Shown piece by piece: positions 15,846 through 23,699 of a DNA stretch of 64,000 nucleotides. Within the stretch, counting starts at the first letter, position 1. The number at the start of each line of letters is the position of its first letter. Under the pieces are notes generated by a model. The model made no database searches, was not told where the DNA came from, and worked only from the letters and a program-made list of their open reading frames with translations. The position numbers and the translations under genes are program-made. This DNA comes from Actinobacteria bacterium OV450 (GTDB taxonomy: Bacteria > Actinomycetota > Actinomycetes > Streptomycetales > Streptomycetaceae): positions 1 through 64,000 of the forward strand of contig LJCW01000390.1 in assembly GCA_001298555.1 (NCBI GenBank), given 5' to 3'.

Positions 15846-15905
15846 AGGCTAGAAGCGGGGGATTCCCTTTCGCCAGGGGAATTGTTCCCCAGCCGAAAGG
15901 GAATC
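15846..15905 (-). promoter_or_regulatory. Cluster promoter/operator 1 (upstream of cupin operon)
   Basis: Read on the minus strand: GATTCCC, 8 nt, GGGGAA, 3 nt, TTCCCC, 8 nt, GGGAA, 11 nt, then a -10 element TAGCCT (plus-strand 15846-15851). The array occupies 15861-15905; its outer 12 bases (GATTCCCTTTCG) form a perfect inverted repeat. There is no good -35 hexamer; the proximal TTCCCC-N8-GGGAA pair covers that position, as expected for an activator site. The same architecture recurs at 30262-30320. The likely binder is the LuxR-type regulator encoded next door (inference). Confidence 0.75.
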
Positions 15906-15941
15906 TGCCGCGCCGGAGGGCGGCCGGGCACATCGGCGGGA

Positions 15942-16706
15942 TCAGCCGTGCCCGAGACCCGCATCCCGGGCGAGAACGATGGCCTGGGATCGATCGGCCA
16001 CGCCGAGTTTTCCGAATATCGCGGAGACGCGGTTGCTGATGGTCTTCGATGCGAGCACGAGTTCCCGGGCGATGGCCGCATTCGACTTGCCGGCGGCAAT
16101 GCGCTCCAGGACCTCCCGCTCCCTGTTGGTCAGCTGCGGGAAGGGGTAGGAGTACGGCCCCGCCGGCGCCGGGCCCATCAGGGCCCCGAGCCGGTTGGCG
16201 ATCGATTTGTCGACGATGCCCTCACCGGCCGCGACGGCCTGGATGCCGCGCAGGATCTGGTCCGCGTCGGCCCGCTTGAAGAGATAGCCGCGAGCACCGG
16301 CCTGGAGGGCGGCCGTGATGACCCGGTCGTCGTCGACCGAGCTGAAGACGAGGATGCCCGTCTCCGGCCATAATCCCAGCACCTCGGATATCACCCGCGT
16401 TCCGGCGCGTTCGTCCATGAGCGGGTCGACCACGAGGACGTCCGGCCGGCAGCGGGAGGTCTCCGCGATCACCTCGTCCGCCGTCGCGGCCTCGCCGACG
16501 ACGCGCACCCCTCCGGAGCGCTCCAGGACGGAACGGACGCCGTGGCGGATCGCTGGCTGGGCGTCGGCGAGCACGACGGTGACGGTGGCGCGCGGTCTGG
16601 CGACGACGGCGAGATCGCCGTCCGGCCGCCCGGCGAACTCCCGGTGCGCCTCACCGTGTGACGAGAGCGGCCAGAGCAACCCCTTGATGTCTGCTGTCTG
16701 ATGCAT
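15942..16706 (-). CDS. LuxR-family response-regulator-like cluster regulator
   Basis: 254 aa. An N-terminal extension of about 40 residues precedes the receiver (TVTVVLADAQPAIRHGV). The usual acidic pair is D48-A49, so one acidic residue is lost; phospho-acceptor D94 (VLVVDPLMDERAG) and Lys in GYLFKRA are kept. The C-terminal LuxR HTH is LTNREREVLERIAAGKSNAAIARELVLASKTISNRVSAIF. No kinase gene nearby. It lies between the two operons that share the TTCCC/GGGAA promoter, so it is the obvious pathway activator candidate. ATG 16706 has GGGGGAAGG upstream. Confidence 0.85.
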   Translation of the reverse strand: MHQTADIKGLLWPLSSHGEAHREFAGRPDGDLAVVARPRATVTVVLADAQPAIRHGVRSVLERSGGVRVVGEAATADEVIAETSRCRPDVLVVDPLMDERAGTRVISEVLGLWPETGILVFSSVDDDRVITAALQAGARGYLFKRADADQILRGIQAVAAGEGIVDKSIANRLGALMGPAPAGPYSYPFPQLTNREREVLERIAAGKSNAAIARELVLASKTISNRVSAIFGKLGVADRSQAIVLARDAGLGHG

Positions 16707-16857
16707 TTCTACCTTCCCCCCGACTCGATCCTTTACGGCGGCGCACGTCGACCGGCCGTTACCAGAATGGTGCAGAGGCCAGTCTTACCGCAACGGTCGG
16801 GGGGATATCTGCGCGGCGCGATAATCATGTCGGCAACGACATTCACATCCGGCCACG

Positions 16858-18579
16858 TCAGTTTTCGGCGGAGTCTGCCACTCCTACCTCTTGCGCTTGA
16901 CGCAGAATTGCTTCCCGGTCCCGCCAATGCGCCCAGAATGCTCCGGTGTACCCGAGTCCGCTGAGACTGGTCAGGAACGGATTGTCCGCGTAGTTGTTGT
17001 CGTGCTCACTGGATCCTGCGAGCGTCGGCAGCATGACCCGGTGGTGGTCGGAGGGGTCGACGAGCTCCCACAGCAGCTCCACGGACCGGCTCCACCGCCC
17101 GGAGGGGTCGTTGACCGTTTCGGCATCCTCCAGGAGATCCGGTGAAAAGTAGCAGACGAGGCGGAAGTTGCCCGACTCGTCGAACATGAACTGCCGCTCG
17201 TACTCGACCGGACCCGAGCACTTCGCCAGCGGCTTCAGCACGATCGGCCCGGTGGCCGTGTTCGACTGCAGTCCGGGAACGGTCCGCACCCCGTCGCACC
17301 GCTCGGCCATCGCCATGCCGAGCGGGGTGTGCGGGAAGAGCCGCAGCCCCAGGGAGAAACCGGTCACGGTGGCGTCGAGGGCCATGAACGCCTCGACGCA
17401 TTCCCGCATGGACCGGTGCGTCTCCCCCGGCATCCCGAACAGCGCCTCGACCATGGTCATCATGCCGTTGGCGTGGCACAGCCGGACCAGCTTCTCGGTG
17501 TCGGCGAAGGAGTAGTACGTGGTGCCCTTCCCGGTGACCTTCCAGCCTTGCAGCATGTCCGCGCGGACGTGGTCGGACCCGACGTTCACCCCGCGGCAGC
17601 CGGCGGCCGCGAGCAGTTCGGCGAACTCCTCGTCGAACGGCGACGGCTGGCAGTACACCCACAGCCGCAGCTGGTTCAGCGGGTTGCCCGGGTCGGCGTG
17701 TTTGCGCCGGACGATCTCGCGCAGCAGCGCCTTCGCGTGCGAGATCGCCAGGTTGAACTCGGAGTCGGTGGTGTGCTGGTCGAGGATTCCCTGTGCGGCG
17801 AGGGACTGCATCTCGTCGACCACGGCGGCGACGCCGCGCCGCCCGGTCCGGGTGCCCTTCGCGTCCGGCTCGACGCAGTGCGAACAGCGGTAGGTGCAGC
17901 CGTTCTTGGTGAGGATGCCGGCCAGCCCGCCGCGCTGGTAGTACAGCAGGTTGTCCACCTTGCGGGGCGAACCGGAGCGTCTCAGGTACGTCCCCGCGCG
18001 GTCGACCTGCCACACGCGGTCCTCGAACTGCCCGGCGGACCGCACGGGGGCCGTGGGACGGGAGGCCAGGGTGAGCGCCGGAGGCGGTACGCGGGTGACG
18101 CCGTCCTCGGTGTTGCGCAGGAGGCCGGAGACCGTGCCCGTGTCGCGTCCGGTGGCCAGTGCGTCGGCGAGGTCGCAGATGATCTGCTCCCCGGGCCCCT
18201 TCACCCCGAAGTCGATGCCGAAGTAGTCGACCAGTGCGAAGGGCATCGAGGAGAAGCCGATGCCGCCGCCGACGATCGGGGCGTCGGTCAGCCGCCGTAT
18301 CTCGGTGATGATCTCCTTGTGCTCCCCGATGAAGGGGCGCTGCTCGAATGCGTAGACCGTGTCGGTGTTGCGGATGGTGACGCCCACGAGCAGGGGGCTG
18401 CGGTCCCCGAAATACTCGCAGAGGTACGACTTCCAGTCCTCCCGGTGAAACGTGAGGTCGACCACCTCGACCTCGAAGTCGGCGGCCTCCAACGAGGTGG
18501 TCAGCACGTCGAGCGCATAGGGCGCGATCGGCGGGTGCACCTTGTTGGGGTTGACCAATAACACAAGGCCTCTGCCCAT
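16858..18579 (-). CDS. B12-binding-domain radical SAM enzyme
   Basis: 573 aa. The N-terminal Rossmann-like cobalamin-binding domain (about 1-140: LVLLVNPNKVHPPIAPYALDVL, IVGGGIGFSSMP) lacks the DxHxxG ligand, as in many members of this class. The radical SAM core follows, with CTYRCSHC giving C228, C232, C235 for the 4Fe-4S cluster. The tail is Trp/aromatic-rich (GYTGAFWAHWRDREAI). Such enzymes methylate unactivated carbon or phosphorus, or do other radical chemistry, in natural-product pathways. It starts 16 nt after the preceding flavoprotein gene with AAGGAAGG as ribosome site. Probably a tailoring step of the cluster; the reaction is not predictable. Confidence 0.85.
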   Translation of the reverse strand: MGRGLVLLVNPNKVHPPIAPYALDVLTTSLEAADFEVEVVDLTFHREDWKSYLCEYFGDRSPLLVGVTIRNTDTVYAFEQRPFIGEHKEIITEIRRLTDAPIVGGGIGFSSMPFALVDYFGIDFGVKGPGEQIICDLADALATGRDTGTVSGLLRNTEDGVTRVPPPALTLASRPTAPVRSAGQFEDRVWQVDRAGTYLRRSGSPRKVDNLLYYQRGGLAGILTKNGCTYRCSHCVEPDAKGTRTGRRGVAAVVDEMQSLAAQGILDQHTTDSEFNLAISHAKALLREIVRRKHADPGNPLNQLRLWVYCQPSPFDEEFAELLAAAGCRGVNVGSDHVRADMLQGWKVTGKGTTYYSFADTEKLVRLCHANGMMTMVEALFGMPGETHRSMRECVEAFMALDATVTGFSLGLRLFPHTPLGMAMAERCDGVRTVPGLQSNTATGPIVLKPLAKCSGPVEYERQFMFDESGNFRLVCYFSPDLLEDAETVNDPSGRWSRSVELLWELVDPSDHHRVMLPTLAGSSEHDNNYADNPFLTSLSGLGYTGAFWAHWRDREAILRQAQEVGVADSAEN

Positions 18580-18595
18580 CGGTTGTTTCCTTCCT

Positions 18596-19807
18596 TTACT
18601 TGACGATGCCGAGGCAGATGCCGAATTCGGGCTTCGAGCCGAGGAGGTACGCGCCGGCCGACTGGAGGATGCGGTCCTGGGCGGTGGCGTGCTGGCACAT
18701 GGTGGTGGTGTCGCGCATCCAGCGGTCCATCGGCGAGGACTGGTGGATGGACCAGGTCTGGAGCAGGTCGAAGAGGCGGACGACGATCGACCGCGCGGTG
18801 CGGAAGGCGTGCACCCAGGCGATCGGCGACGCGGCGCGCTCCTCGGGAGCGAGGTCGTCCAGGGTGCCGCCGGCGGCCAGCACCTCCCACTGGCGCTGCT
18901 GGCTCCCGTACACCCCGCTGCGGGTCGCCAGGAAGTCCGCCTCGCATTCCGCGAGCGTGACCTGCGTACGGAAGTGGTCCTTCCACGCCACGCCGGTCAT
19001 CCGGTCGACCCGGGTCCGGGCGATCTCCCGCGCGTGGTCCAGAGCGGCCCGCGCCACACCGAGCGCCACGCCGCACATGCTGCGCGTGAACGCGTCCGGC
19101 TGGGCGAGGGGGCCGGGCCGGCCCCGTACCTTGCCGAAGGTGTACGTGTGCTCCTCGGGAACGAAGACGTCGGCCATCGTGTAGTCGCAACTGCCGGTGC
19201 CGCGCATTCCCAGGGTGTGCCAGTTGTCGATGACCTCCACCCGGGCCCGGGGCACCAGGAACTGCCGCGACTCGTGCGGGTTGCTGCCGTCCGGGCTCGC
19301 GTACGGCTTGCCGTCCTGGTAGACGAAGGCACCCGACGTCACCCAGTCGCAGTGGGTGATCCCGCTGCCGAACGACCACCGGCCGGAGAGCCGGAAGCCG
19401 CCGGGGACCCGCTCCGCGTGACCCGTCGGCTGCAGCAGCCCGGCCGTGATCGTGTCCGGGGTCGGGAAGATCTCCTTGGCCACCCGCTCGTCGAGGAAGG
19501 CGCTGAAGATGCCGCCGCTCGCACCCATCACCGCGCACCAGGCCGCGGAGGCGTCCCCGTGCGCCAGCGTCTCGACGACCCGGGTCTGCTCCATGGTGGT
19601 GAGGGCCAGGCCGCCCAGCTCTCGGCCGAAGGCCATCCGGAACACGCCGGCGTCGCGCAGCGTGTCCACCACGTCGGCCGGCAGTCGCCGCGCCTCCTCG
19701 ATCTCCGCGGACCGCTCGCGCAGCAGCGGCGCCAGTTCCCTCGCTCGGGCGAGGAGTTCCGCCGCGGTGGCGGGCACCGCGGCCTCCGGATTCCCGGTCA
19801 TGGTCAT
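18596..19807 (-). CDS. Acyl-CoA-dehydrogenase-fold flavin monooxygenase/oxidase, copy 1
   Basis: About 403 aa. Fold features are N-terminal helices (AAELLARARELAPLLRERSAEIEEARRLPADVVDTLRDAGVFRM), the central beta domain with GGFRLSGRWSFGSGITHCDWV, and a C-terminal helical domain. The catalytic Glu motif of true acyl-CoA dehydrogenases is not seen; it looks like the group D flavin monooxygenases (VlmH isobutylamine N-hydroxylase, HsaA/HpaB-like). Start ATG 19807 chosen for the AAAGG site; ATG 19822 also in frame. Paralogous to the next gene upstream and likely acts on nitrogen or a hydrazine in this pathway (inference). Confidence 0.82.
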   Translation of the reverse strand: MTMTGNPEAAVPATAAELLARARELAPLLRERSAEIEEARRLPADVVDTLRDAGVFRMAFGRELGGLALTTMEQTRVVETLAHGDASAAWCAVMGASGGIFSAFLDERVAKEIFPTPDTITAGLLQPTGHAERVPGGFRLSGRWSFGSGITHCDWVTSGAFVYQDGKPYASPDGSNPHESRQFLVPRARVEVIDNWHTLGMRGTGSCDYTMADVFVPEEHTYTFGKVRGRPGPLAQPDAFTRSMCGVALGVARAALDHAREIARTRVDRMTGVAWKDHFRTQVTLAECEADFLATRSGVYGSQQRQWEVLAAGGTLDDLAPEERAASPIAWVHAFRTARSIVVRLFDLLQTWSIHQSSPMDRWMRDTTTMCQHATAQDRILQSAGAYLLGSKPEFGICLGIVK

Positions 19808-19828
19808 GTGATCGCCTTTCATCCGGTC

Positions 19829-21043
19829 CTACTTGACGATGCCGAGGCTCATCCGGAACTTGGGCGGCCGGCCGAGCAGGTAGGCGCCGCCGGATTCGAG
19901 GATCAGGTCGGAGGCGGCGACGTGCTGGCACATGGTCGCGGTGTCGCGCATCCAGCGGTCCATCGGCGAGGACCGGTTGATCGACCAGGCCTGGAGCAGG
20001 TCGTAGAGCCGGTTCACGATCGCCCGCGAGCTCCGGAAGGCGTGCACCCAGGCGAGCGAGGACGCGGCCCGCTCGGTGGCGGTGAGGTCGTCCAGGGTGC
20101 CGCCTTGCGCCAGCACGTCCCAGTGCCGCTGCGAGCTGCTGTGGACGCCGCTGCGGGCGGCGTTGTACTCCGCCTCGCACTCGGCGAGCGTGACCTGGAC
20201 CCGGAAGAGGTCCGCCCACGGCGTGTTGGTCATCTTGTCCACCCGGGTGAGCGCGGTCTCCCGGACGTGGTCCAGCGCGGCGCGCGCCACCCCGAGCGGC
20301 ACCGCGCACAGGCTGCGCATGAAGGAGTCGGGCTGGGCGATGGGGGTGTCCGTGCGGCCCCGCACCTTGTAGAAGGTGTAGGTGTGTTCCTCGGGCACGA
20401 ACACGTCGGTGATCGTGTAGTCGCTGCTCCCGCTGCCGCACAGGCCGGTGGTGTCCCAGTTCCCGACGACCTCGACCTCGTGGGCCGGCACCAGGAACTG
20501 GCGCGACGCGTGCGCGTTGCTGCCGTCCGGACTCGCCCACGGCTTGCCGTCCTGGTAGATGAACGCCCCCGACGTCACCCAGTCGGCGTGGGTGATCCCG
20601 CTGCCGAAGGACCACCGGCCGCTCAGCCGGAAGCCGCCGGGGACCCGCTCGGCGTGCCCGGCCGGCGCGATCAGCCCGGCGGTGATCATGTCCAGACTCG
20701 GATACACCTCCTTGACCACGGCGGGGTCCAGGAAGTTGCTGATCGCCCCGGTCATCGCGCCGATCGCCGCGCACCAGCCGGCCGAGGCGTCGCCGTAGGC
20801 CAGCGCCTCCACGACCTCGGCCTGCTGCGTCGACGTCAGTTCGGGGCCGCCCCACTCGGGCCCGAAGCACATCCGGAACACTCCGGTGCCGCGCAGCATG
20901 TCCACGACGTCCGCCGGGAGTTGCCGGGCCTGTTCGATCTCCGCCGACCGCTCCCGCAGCCGCGGGGCCAGTGCCCTGGCCCGCTCCAGGATCTCCGCCG
21001 CGGTCGCGGGTGCTTCGGTGCCCGGGTTCCGGGTCGTGCTCAT
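19829..21043 (-). CDS. Acyl-CoA-dehydrogenase-fold flavin monooxygenase/oxidase, copy 2
   Basis: 404 aa, clearly paralogous to its downstream neighbour across the full length: both share AERVPGGFRLSGRWSFGSGIT, TLDDL, the SSPMDRWMRDT segment and the identical ending LGIVK. GAGGGGGAAACTC precedes ATG 21043. Tandem duplication followed by divergence suggests two consecutive oxidations, or a heteromeric enzyme. As with copy 1, no acyl-CoA dehydrogenase catalytic base is evident. A flavin reductase gene, which group D monooxygenases need, is not in the cluster. Confidence 0.82.
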   Translation of the reverse strand: MSTTRNPGTEAPATAAEILERARALAPRLRERSAEIEQARQLPADVVDMLRGTGVFRMCFGPEWGGPELTSTQQAEVVEALAYGDASAGWCAAIGAMTGAISNFLDPAVVKEVYPSLDMITAGLIAPAGHAERVPGGFRLSGRWSFGSGITHADWVTSGAFIYQDGKPWASPDGSNAHASRQFLVPAHEVEVVGNWDTTGLCGSGSSDYTITDVFVPEEHTYTFYKVRGRTDTPIAQPDSFMRSLCAVPLGVARAALDHVRETALTRVDKMTNTPWADLFRVQVTLAECEAEYNAARSGVHSSSQRHWDVLAQGGTLDDLTATERAASSLAWVHAFRSSRAIVNRLYDLLQAWSINRSSPMDRWMRDTATMCQHVAASDLILESGGAYLLGRPPKFRMSLGIVK

Positions 21044-21108
21044 GAGTTTCCCCCTCGGGTGATGGCGTGCTGCGTGCAGGTGTGTGGTCACGGCGGCCGG
21101 TGTGGTGG

Positions 21109-22422
21109 TCATGCGTCGACGTCGAGCAGGCCGGCCGGCATCGCGAACGGCGCGTCCGGGTCCGGCGGGCCGACCGGTTCGGCGTCCAGCTCGACGAGCG
21201 CGGCCGCCCCGTCGAGCCGCTCCAGGCAGGTCCGTGCGTCGTCGGCCTCGCACACCACGAAGGAGTGGCGTGCCAGGTAGCCGCCCGGGGGCAGCCGCAG
21301 GGTGGTGCCGGGCTCGGCCATCGGGGCGGCGGCGACCAGGCCGGGCGCCTCGGCCGGCACGGTGACCGAGCGCAGCAGGCAGTCCCGCTCCGGGTAGCCG
21401 AACCGGATGCCGGCGGCGGCCCGCCGGGTCGGCCGGACGTCCGGGCGCTGCCCGGTGGCCACGTCGAACAGGACCTCGCCGGGCTCGATGCCGGTGGCGG
21501 TCCGGCCGAGGAACGGGATCAGGTCTCCGCCGAGCCGGCCGTTGATCTCGATGATCAGCGGTCCGTGTCCGGTCAGCCTGACCTCGCTGTGGGTGATGCC
21601 GTCCTCGATGCCGAGCACCCGGTGCGCCCGGGCCAGGGTGCGCATCAGGTCGGGGTCGGCCGTCAGCGGGTCGGCCGCGTCGACGAGGTGCCCGACCTCC
21701 TCGAAGTACGGCTGGTCGCTGCTGTGCTTGCGGGCCACGAACATGGGGAGGTACTCCCCCTTGTGCACGGCGCCGTCGACGCTGATCTCCGGCCCGGGTG
21801 CGTAGGCCTCGACGATGGCGCTCGCCCGGTAGGGACCCGGGTCGACCTCGCTGGCGGACAGGGCGATCCGGAAGGCGGAGTCCAGCTCCGCCTCGTCGGC
21901 CGCGTAGACGACGCCGATGCTCGCGCCCATCGCCCGCGGTTTGATCACGACGGGGTAGCCGATCCGTGCGGCCGCAGCCCTGGCCTGCTCCACGGTCGTG
22001 GTCAGTTCGAACCCCGGCTGGTACAGCCCCGCCGCGGTGAGCTCGGCCCGGGTGAGCTCCTTGTCTCGGCAGCCGCGTACGCCGGGAACGGACAGGCCGG
22101 GCACGCCGAACTCGGCTGCGAGCAGGCCCGCGTCCAGGACCAGCGGCTCGTCCCAGCACATCAGGCCGACGATGCGGCGGCGGGCGGCGACCTCGCGCGC
22201 CGCCGCGCCCATCGCCCCGGAGTCGAAGACGTTGGCGACGACGATCTCGTCGAAGTAGTCGTGCTGCCAGGTGGGCTTGAGGTTGTTGAGCAGCACCATG
22301 TCCAGGCCCGCGGCCCGGGCGCGGCGCCGGATCGGCGCGACGAGGTACTCGCGGTACACCTTCAGCCCGCTGCCGATGACCAGCAGGGCTCCCCTGCCGG
22401 TGGCCGTCGTGTCGTGGGTCAT
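21109..22422 (-). CDS. ATP-grasp ligase A
   Basis: 437 aa. Pre-ATP-grasp domain (GALLVIGSGLKVYREYLVAPIRRRAR), then the ATP-grasp core: GYPVVIKPRAMGASIGVVYA (ATP-binding loop), PGPEISVDGAVHKGEYL, and the metal-binding THSEVRLTGHGPLIIEINGRLGGD. The layout is that of the carnosine-synthase/BacD/dapdiamide-type L-amino-acid ligases that form amides from an acyl-phosphate. Its ATG shares one base with the stop of N-hydroxylase A (TGATG). A gap of 65 bp separates it from the flavoprotein gene downstream. Probably joins a cluster acid to an amino acid (inference). Confidence 0.85.
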   Translation of the reverse strand: MTHDTTATGRGALLVIGSGLKVYREYLVAPIRRRARAAGLDMVLLNNLKPTWQHDYFDEIVVANVFDSGAMGAAAREVAARRRIVGLMCWDEPLVLDAGLLAAEFGVPGLSVPGVRGCRDKELTRAELTAAGLYQPGFELTTTVEQARAAAARIGYPVVIKPRAMGASIGVVYAADEAELDSAFRIALSASEVDPGPYRASAIVEAYAPGPEISVDGAVHKGEYLPMFVARKHSSDQPYFEEVGHLVDAADPLTADPDLMRTLARAHRVLGIEDGITHSEVRLTGHGPLIIEINGRLGGDLIPFLGRTATGIEPGEVLFDVATGQRPDVRPTRRAAAGIRFGYPERDCLLRSVTVPAEAPGLVAAAPMAEPGTTLRLPPGGYLARHSFVVCEADDARTCLERLDGAAALVELDAEPVGPPDPDAPFAMPAGLLDVDA

Positions 22423-23699
22423 CACGGCCTCCCGGCGCCGGCCGTGTGGCGGGCGAGCAGGTCGGTGAGGATGTCGTGGGAGCGGTTCGCGAGGACGCTG
22501 ATGAGGGAGTCGGCGATGCCGTGGGTCTCCTCGTTGACGCCCTGGAGGTAGACCGCCCCCCGGGCCGAGTCGCCGAGTTCCACCCGGTGGGCGCGGCTGA
22601 CGGTGACCTCGTCGATGCCGAGGCGGGCCGCAAGCTCGCGTACCAGGGCCGGCTTGCGGGGGTCGTAGCCGGTGCCGAGCAGCACCAGGTCGCAGCGCAG
22701 CGGTTCGGTCTTGCCGCTCATCCGGTCCCGCAGGTCGAGTACGACGTCCCCGTCCTCGATGCGCGCGCCGACGACCTCGGTCAGGGCGCGGACCTCGGAG
22801 CGCTGCGGGCCCAGCGCCTTCTGCCGGTAGAGCATCGTGTACAGCTCGTCGAGGAACGGCGGCGCCAGACCGGCGTAGTTGGTCAGCCGCATCTCGTCGA
22901 GGACCTGGGCGCGGACCTCCGCCGGGCTGTCGTAGAACTCGTCCACGAACGAGGGGAAGAACCGCTCGTTGACGAACTTGCTCGTCTGGTAGTTCTGCAG
23001 CCCGATCGACCGGACGAGCATCGTGACCCGGCTCTGCGGCAGGTTCTCGTGCAGGGCGTAGAACATCTCCGCCGCGCTCTGCGCACCGCCGACCACGACC
23101 GCCCGGACGGGTTCGTCCTTCGGGATGTCCGCGATCCGGGTCCGGTACTGAGCGCTGTGGATCAGCCGGTCCGCCGGCAGGCCGGTGAACACGTCCGGTA
23201 CGCGGCGGTCGCGGCCGCCGCCGACGACGAGGTCCCGGCAGTGGATCTCGTCCCCGTCGGTGAGCAGGACGCGCCATCCGGACACCGATCCGTCCGCGTC
23301 CACCACCGGGTCGACCTGCGCGGCCCGGGCGCCGTAACGGATCTCCACCCTCTCCAGCGACGTGGCGACCCACTGGAGGTAGTCGGAGAACTCCCACCGG
23401 TAGGGGTGGAAGGTGCCCAGGTTCACGAACTCGTCCAGCCGGCCCTGCTCGTGCAGGAAGTTGAGGAACGTGAACCTGCTCGACGGATTGCGCAGCGTCA
23501 CCAGGTCCTTCAGGAAGGACACCTGGCTGCGCGCCCACGGCATCAGCAGGTCCCGCTGCCATTTGATGTCCGGGCCCTGCTCCAACAGCAGGGTCCCGGC
23601 GGCCAGTTCGGGCGCGCCCGACTCCTCGATGGCCACGGCGAGCGCCAGATTCGCCGGCCCCGCACCGATCGCCAGTACACCGACCTCGCGTACGGTCAC
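22422..23699 (-). CDS. Lysine/ornithine N-monooxygenase A (SidA/IucD/PvdA family)
   Basis: 425 aa. FAD motif GAGPANLA (12-19), the FLKDLVTLRNPSSRFTFLNFL segment, the NADPH motif GGAQSAAE (204-211) and the substrate-domain NYAGLAPPFLDELY with GTGY near residue 360 all mark a flavin-dependent omega-amine N-hydroxylase. In hydrazine pathways the product is N6-hydroxylysine. GTG 23699 overlaps the previous stop by GTGA. It is about 94% identical to copy B, with nearly identical DNA over 352 bp, indicating a recent duplication or gene conversion. The neighbours lack siderophore synthetase genes. Confidence 0.88.
   Translation of the reverse strand: MTVREVGVLAIGAGPANLALAVAIEESGAPELAAGTLLLEQGPDIKWQRDLLMPWARSQVSFLKDLVTLRNPSSRFTFLNFLHEQGRLDEFVNLGTFHPYRWEFSDYLQWVATSLERVEIRYGARAAQVDPVVDADGSVSGWRVLLTDGDEIHCRDLVVGGGRDRRVPDVFTGLPADRLIHSAQYRTRIADIPKDEPVRAVVVGGAQSAAEMFYALHENLPQSRVTMLVRSIGLQNYQTSKFVNERFFPSFVDEFYDSPAEVRAQVLDEMRLTNYAGLAPPFLDELYTMLYRQKALGPQRSEVRALTEVVGARIEDGDVVLDLRDRMSGKTEPLRCDLVLLGTGYDPRKPALVRELAARLGIDEVTVSRAHRVELGDSARGAVYLQGVNEETHGIADSLISVLANRSHDILTDLLARHTAGAGRP
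23236..23587. repeat. Near-identical DNA block in N-hydroxylase A (partner at 29753-30104)
   Basis: By eye this 352-bp block matches 29753-30104 base for base at a constant offset of 6,517 with only two differences (one Tyr/Phe change, one silent). The flanking parts of the two genes differ much more, especially at third codon positions. Direct orientation. This is the pattern expected from gene conversion between the two copies. Confidence 0.85.
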
